A stretch of 17,093 nt of DNA. Origin: Limnoglobus sp043757025 (lineage in GTDB: Bacteria; Planctomycetota; Planctomycetia; Gemmatales; Gemmataceae). The stretch is taken from assembly GCA_043757025.1 (NCBI GenBank), contig JAYVQG010000340.1, positions 1 to 17,093 of the forward strand, in the 5' to 3' direction. Position numbers and translations under genes: made by a program. Numbering within the stretch: position 1 is the first letter of the stretch; each line of letters begins with the position of its first letter. A model generated the notes under the pieces. It was not told the origin of the DNA. It saw only the letters and a list, made by a program, of their open reading frames with translations, and searched no databases. Below, piece after piece: positions 14,353-17,093 of the stretch.

Positions 14353-16095
14353 TCATCGCCAGAAGTAATGCCATTCGTACGATTGATTGACACTCTGGCC
14401 CGGTGCCAGCTTTGCGGTCCAGGTGACGCGGCCGACGCCGTTGAAGTGACTCCACCAGACGGGCCAAGAGTAATAGCCATACCAGCCCGGCCGGTATGCC
14501 ACGTTCAACCCCTCGTCGTCTTCCAACAAGTTCACCATCTCCGCGTTCGCGCCCTCGCCCGCTTTATCGACGTTGCCCAAAACGTAGCGGGTCACTTCGA
14601 CTTCAATCGGCTTGTTGCTCTGATTCGTGAGTTCGAGCGAACTCGCGATGTCGATTCGCCAGAATGATTCGCCGTTGAAATTGGCCACGTTCGGCGTCCG
14701 CTTGGTCTCCTTATCTTTCTTCTTGACCCGCACATCGACGGCCGTCGTTAGCGTCAGATCGACGCTGCCACCTTTCGAGGTGTAGGTCATCATCGCCTGC
14801 GCGAGGACTTTGCCGTCGCGCAGGATCAGTGCCGGAGCCGTCGTCAGCGGTTGGGCATTGCCGTTCGTTAGCCGTAACTTGTGCATGACTTTCGCCTCGC
14901 TCATCAGCTTCACGAGTTCGGCGGCTTGCGCGTTATTCGGATGTTGTTTGAACGATTGCGGTGGCGAGTAGGGAACGTCGAGCGTGTAAAGATCCTTGTA
15001 TTCGAGCGTGTGTTGGGAAATCGGCAACACCATTCGCTGCCCTTTGGCGAGCGTTACGTTCTTGACGGTGAACACGAATAGATCCTCGTTCTGGCTGCCA
15101 GCCACGCCGATTTCCGGCCCGAGATTCACGGGCGCGGCAGTGCCTTTACGCACTTCGCCACCCCGCGCGACTTGCGTCATCATCGAGTTACTCATCGCGT
15201 ATTGCGTCGAAGCATCGGTTTGAAAATACGTCGAAAGTTGGGCGAGTGCCCCCGTGAGTGCGATTGGGTCGGTCGTCTCCTTGAAGTAGAACGACGGCAC
15301 GCCGATGACGAGATTGACGGTGGCGTCTTTCAGATCGGTCAACTCGTTCAGCAGCGTCGCCTGGAGTTTAACGGTTGCTTTTCCGTTGGCATCGAGTTCG
15401 ATTCGGTAGTTGGGAATCCAGCGAATACCTTTCTGCACGTAGGCCATGCCGATCTCGGCCGAGTTCGCCGGTGGTTGACCGGCCCAATCGAGCTTCATCG
15501 TCAGCAAATTGCGAAACTCCTCCTCGCTCACTTTGGTGTCGTATTTGCCGACGAACTTGACATCGGTGATGTGCTCGACCGGTACGGCCCGCGTGCCATC
15601 AATGGTTTTCAGCAGCAGAATGTTTCCCTTAATCGGCACGTGCTCGGTGCCGGTCGGCGGAAAGGTGGCGTCGAGTTCTTCCGACGACCGCGAGAGAAAC
15701 CGCACGATCGACGCCGGATACGCGGGCTTCACGCCTTCGGAGATAACGACTTCCGCACCGAGGTTGGCTTCGATCAACTCGCGTAACGTGACCGCGGTGC
15801 GTTCGACTTTGACGCGCCGCCGACCTGCGGTGACACTTTGAAGTGTCGCTTTCTTATCGAGGCTGTACGGCCAGAACGTCCCCAACACGGGACTGGGTAG
15901 CAAGTCGAGGAGCACGTTCCCCGAGGCATCGACGGGCATCGTTCCCTGATGGATGACGTAGGCATGTCCGTCCTTGAACACCGTGACTTCCTTGACCGGC
16001 ATCTTGGACAGCGCCCCGAGCGGAGCCGCCGGTTCCGCACGGCTGTTACAGCACGCGATTATCAACACGAGTACGGCCAAACGGATACGGAACAT
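14353..16095 (-). CDS. DUF4139 domain-containing secreted protein, possible lipoprotein
   Basis: A 580-residue protein. The N-terminal hydrophobic segment (residues 5-15) ends in IIAC-C, which fits a lipobox with Cys15, so lipid anchoring is possible; otherwise a normal signal peptide is cut near Ala20. Residues about 30-200 form a beta-rich domain (VTVFKDGHAYVIHQG...). The DUF4139 part begins near GIRWIPNYRIELDANG (223-238) and LQATLLNELTDLKDATVNLVIGVPSF (245-269) and runs to the end (SLELTNQSNKPIEVEVTRYV..., then W-rich GWYGYYSWPVWW). The function is unknown; homologues are surface or periplasmic proteins. Start 16095 was chosen because gagagg (16102-16107 on the complementary strand) lies 6 bases upstream and the signal sequence begins there; the open frame continues to 16440 without protein-like features. 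It converges with the pseudopilin gene. Confidence 0.82.
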   Translation of the reverse strand: MFRIRLAVLVLIIACCNSRAEPAAPLGALSKMPVKEVTVFKDGHAYVIHQGTMPVDASGNVLLDLLPSPVLGTFWPYSLDKKATLQSVTAGRRRVKVERTAVTLRELIEANLGAEVVISEGVKPAYPASIVRFLSRSSEELDATFPPTGTEHVPIKGNILLLKTIDGTRAVPVEHITDVKFVGKYDTKVSEEEFRNLLTMKLDWAGQPPANSAEIGMAYVQKGIRWIPNYRIELDANGKATVKLQATLLNELTDLKDATVNLVIGVPSFYFKETTDPIALTGALAQLSTYFQTDASTQYAMSNSMMTQVARGGEVRKGTAAPVNLGPEIGVAGSQNEDLFVFTVKNVTLAKGQRMVLPISQHTLEYKDLYTLDVPYSPPQSFKQHPNNAQAAELVKLMSEAKVMHKLRLTNGNAQPLTTAPALILRDGKVLAQAMMTYTSKGGSVDLTLTTAVDVRVKKKDKETKRTPNVANFNGESFWRIDIASSLELTNQSNKPIEVEVTRYVLGNVDKAGEGANAEMVNLLEDDEGLNVAYRPGWYGYYSWPVWWSHFNGVGRVTWTAKLAPGQSVNQSYEWHYFWR

Positions 16096-16544
16096 GACGC
16101 ACCTCTCGATCCGGGTGGATGTGACATCGAACACCGCAAGTATACCTGCGGCGTGGAGGGGTCGGCGCAACAGTTCCGTAACAGAGCGAGCCGCGAGGAA
16201 ACAGGAATTACGGAAAGAGAAGGGCGGGTTACCGCTCGCCGCCAAATGAAGTTCCTGGGGCACTCCTCTTCGGCGGATCGCCGAGCCTGTAGGCCGGGAA
16301 CGTGGGTGCGGCGCACTAGGCTGAGAGTACGGAAGTCGGCGACGAAACCCGTTATGTAACTGATGCGCGAGCGCGTTACGGCTCGGCTCGTTGGGGCGAC
16401 TGGGTCGAGGAGCGTTTTCGGACCTTTCGTTTGGTGACACCTGACGGACGTGAGTTCGCCCGGTGATCCCGTTGGGACGGCTGATACCGATGCCGACTCC
16501 TCCACCGACTTCCGGTTTTTTCCGTTCTCAAACCGGAGACTCTC
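16096..16544. other. Non-coding stretch upstream of transposase remnant
   Basis: No intact gene is seen in about 450 bp. It holds the leader of the DUF4139 gene (minus strand) on its left. On the plus strand, the frame of the transposase remnant reads protein-like (RYGSARWGDWVEERFRTFRL, about 16374-16433) before TGA codons at 16455-16457 and 16473-16475, so part of it may be decayed transposase sequence. No terminal inverted repeat was identified. Confidence 0.4.
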
Positions 16545-16969
16545 ATGCTCATCAACCGATTGGATCACACCGGTTCGGTCGATGCACCGATGGAGGAAAT
16601 GGCGCGGGTCACGAAAGCCGAGCACCGGATCGAGGAGTGCATTCGACGCGGCAAGAGCGAAGCGGGTCTGGGCGACTACCAGGTGCGGAACTGGACGGGA
16701 TGGCATCATCATATTGCATTGTCACTCGTCTCCGCGTGGTTCCTCATCGAGGCCGCGCGGCGGGGAAAAAAATGTACACGCCGGCACTGACGGTTCCACG
16801 TCTGCGCGACCTGATCGCCAGCCTGCTGGAAGAGTTTCTCGGCTACAACCGTCCTGCGAACGCACAACGCCGCGCGACCCGCTGGTTGCAGTGAATCGAA
16901 TCGGCACGCTACTACCGCTATCGCAGACGTAACCTGCCGCCACCAGTAAATAACGAGCTAAGACGATAA
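16545..16969 (+). pseudogene. Decayed C-terminus of a DDE transposase (IS701-like)
   Basis: The frame from 16545 encodes a segment typical of the end of IS701-type DDE transposases common in planctomycetes: EMARVTKAEHRIEECIRRGK, then EAGLGDYQVRNWTGWHHHIALSLVSAWFL, with the conserved Glu and the Y-V-R-W block. The frame is lost at a run of seven A (16766-16772); in the -1 frame it resumes as MYTPALTVPRLRDLIASLLEE and stops at TGA 16892-16894. The same frame then goes on as SARYYRYRRRNLPPP to TAA at 16967-16969, again as in intact relatives. The N-terminal two thirds are missing. At least two lesions therefore separate it from a working protein. Confidence 0.7.
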
Positions 16970-17015
16970 CGATACAGTAGAATTTATTGTTGGTTTCTTA
17001 GTACCTGTCCAAGAA

Positions 17016-17093
17016 TTACTCCGTGAGCTTCGGATGTGGGCGGATCGTGTAGTTCCATTGCGGGCAGATCGCGTGGCGAGTGAGCTGTATCGC
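17016..17093 (-). CDS. Possible C-terminal end of a gene cut by the window edge
   Basis: The minus-strand frame entering at the right edge is open for 25 codons to TAA at 17016-17018 and ends CPQWNYTIRPHPKLTE. The W-N-Y-T-I-x-P pattern looks protein-like and faintly recalls transposase C-termini, but the piece is too short to identify. Confidence 0.25.
   Translation of the reverse strand, partial: AIQLTRHAICPQWNYTIRPHPKLTE

Noticed and set aside
16096..16440. N-terminal extension of the DUF4139 protein to 16440
   Set aside because: The extension is Arg/Pro-rich low-quality sequence; a signal sequence with a Shine-Dalgarno starts at 16095.
16480..16486. Single gctgata near the transposase remnant as another heptamer-array copy
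   Set aside because: One 7-base match without a second in-register unit is expected by chance.

Overview
The window looks like chromosome of a planctomycete, most likely Gemmataceae or a close relative. This is inferred from gene content: a DUF1559 pseudopilin, a DUF6807 (PmoA-like) secreted protein, an MJ0042-type zinc ribbon fused to a trypsin-like protease, a transmembrane STAND NTPase with leucine-rich repeats, a short RepA-like AAA ATPase, and a dispersed cgctggcgcgtcgggctaa inverted repeat of a kind I associate with such genomes. No rRNA, tRNA or CRISPR array was seen.

Layout. 1-384: non-coding, ending in an inverted repeat. 385-1251 (-): DUF481 outer-membrane barrel protein. 1252-1915: long leader with a textbook sigma-54 promoter (1699-1714) ahead of csrA (1916-2191, +), which has its own terminator. 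2297-2757: a nested palindromic repeat, a partial copy of the inverted repeat, then a 229-bp heptamer array that ends 16 bp before the start codon of a SulP transporter fused to a beta-carbonic anhydrase (2774-4969, +). 5056-6096 (+): secreted DUF6807 protein, meeting tail-to-tail a membrane-anchored serine protease (6099-7412, -). 7620-11387: an accessory-looking pair on the minus strand, a RepA-like ATPase and a STAND-LRR membrane protein whose last repeat is cut by an in-frame TGA. 11554-13113 (+): nuoN standing alone. 13316-14290 (+): DUF1559 pseudopilin. 14353-16095 (-): DUF4139 protein. 16545-16969 (+): decayed transposase C-terminus. The right edge holds a fragment of a minus-strand reading frame.

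How parts may work together. The SulP-carbonic anhydrase protein couples anion (probably bicarbonate) transport to CO2/HCO3- interconversion in one chain. csrA appears to be started by sigma-54 and to be self-limited by CsrA binding over its own ribosome binding site. The STAND-LRR protein has a cytosolic NTPase joined by a membrane helix to probably extracytoplasmic leucine-rich repeats, the layout of a transmembrane sensor. Most other genes appear to be independent single units.

Strongest leads: the sigma-54/CsrA control region, the STAND-LRR protein with its restored reading frame past TGA and lower-G+C LRR half, and the heptamer array in the SulP leader with an echo just before nuoN.
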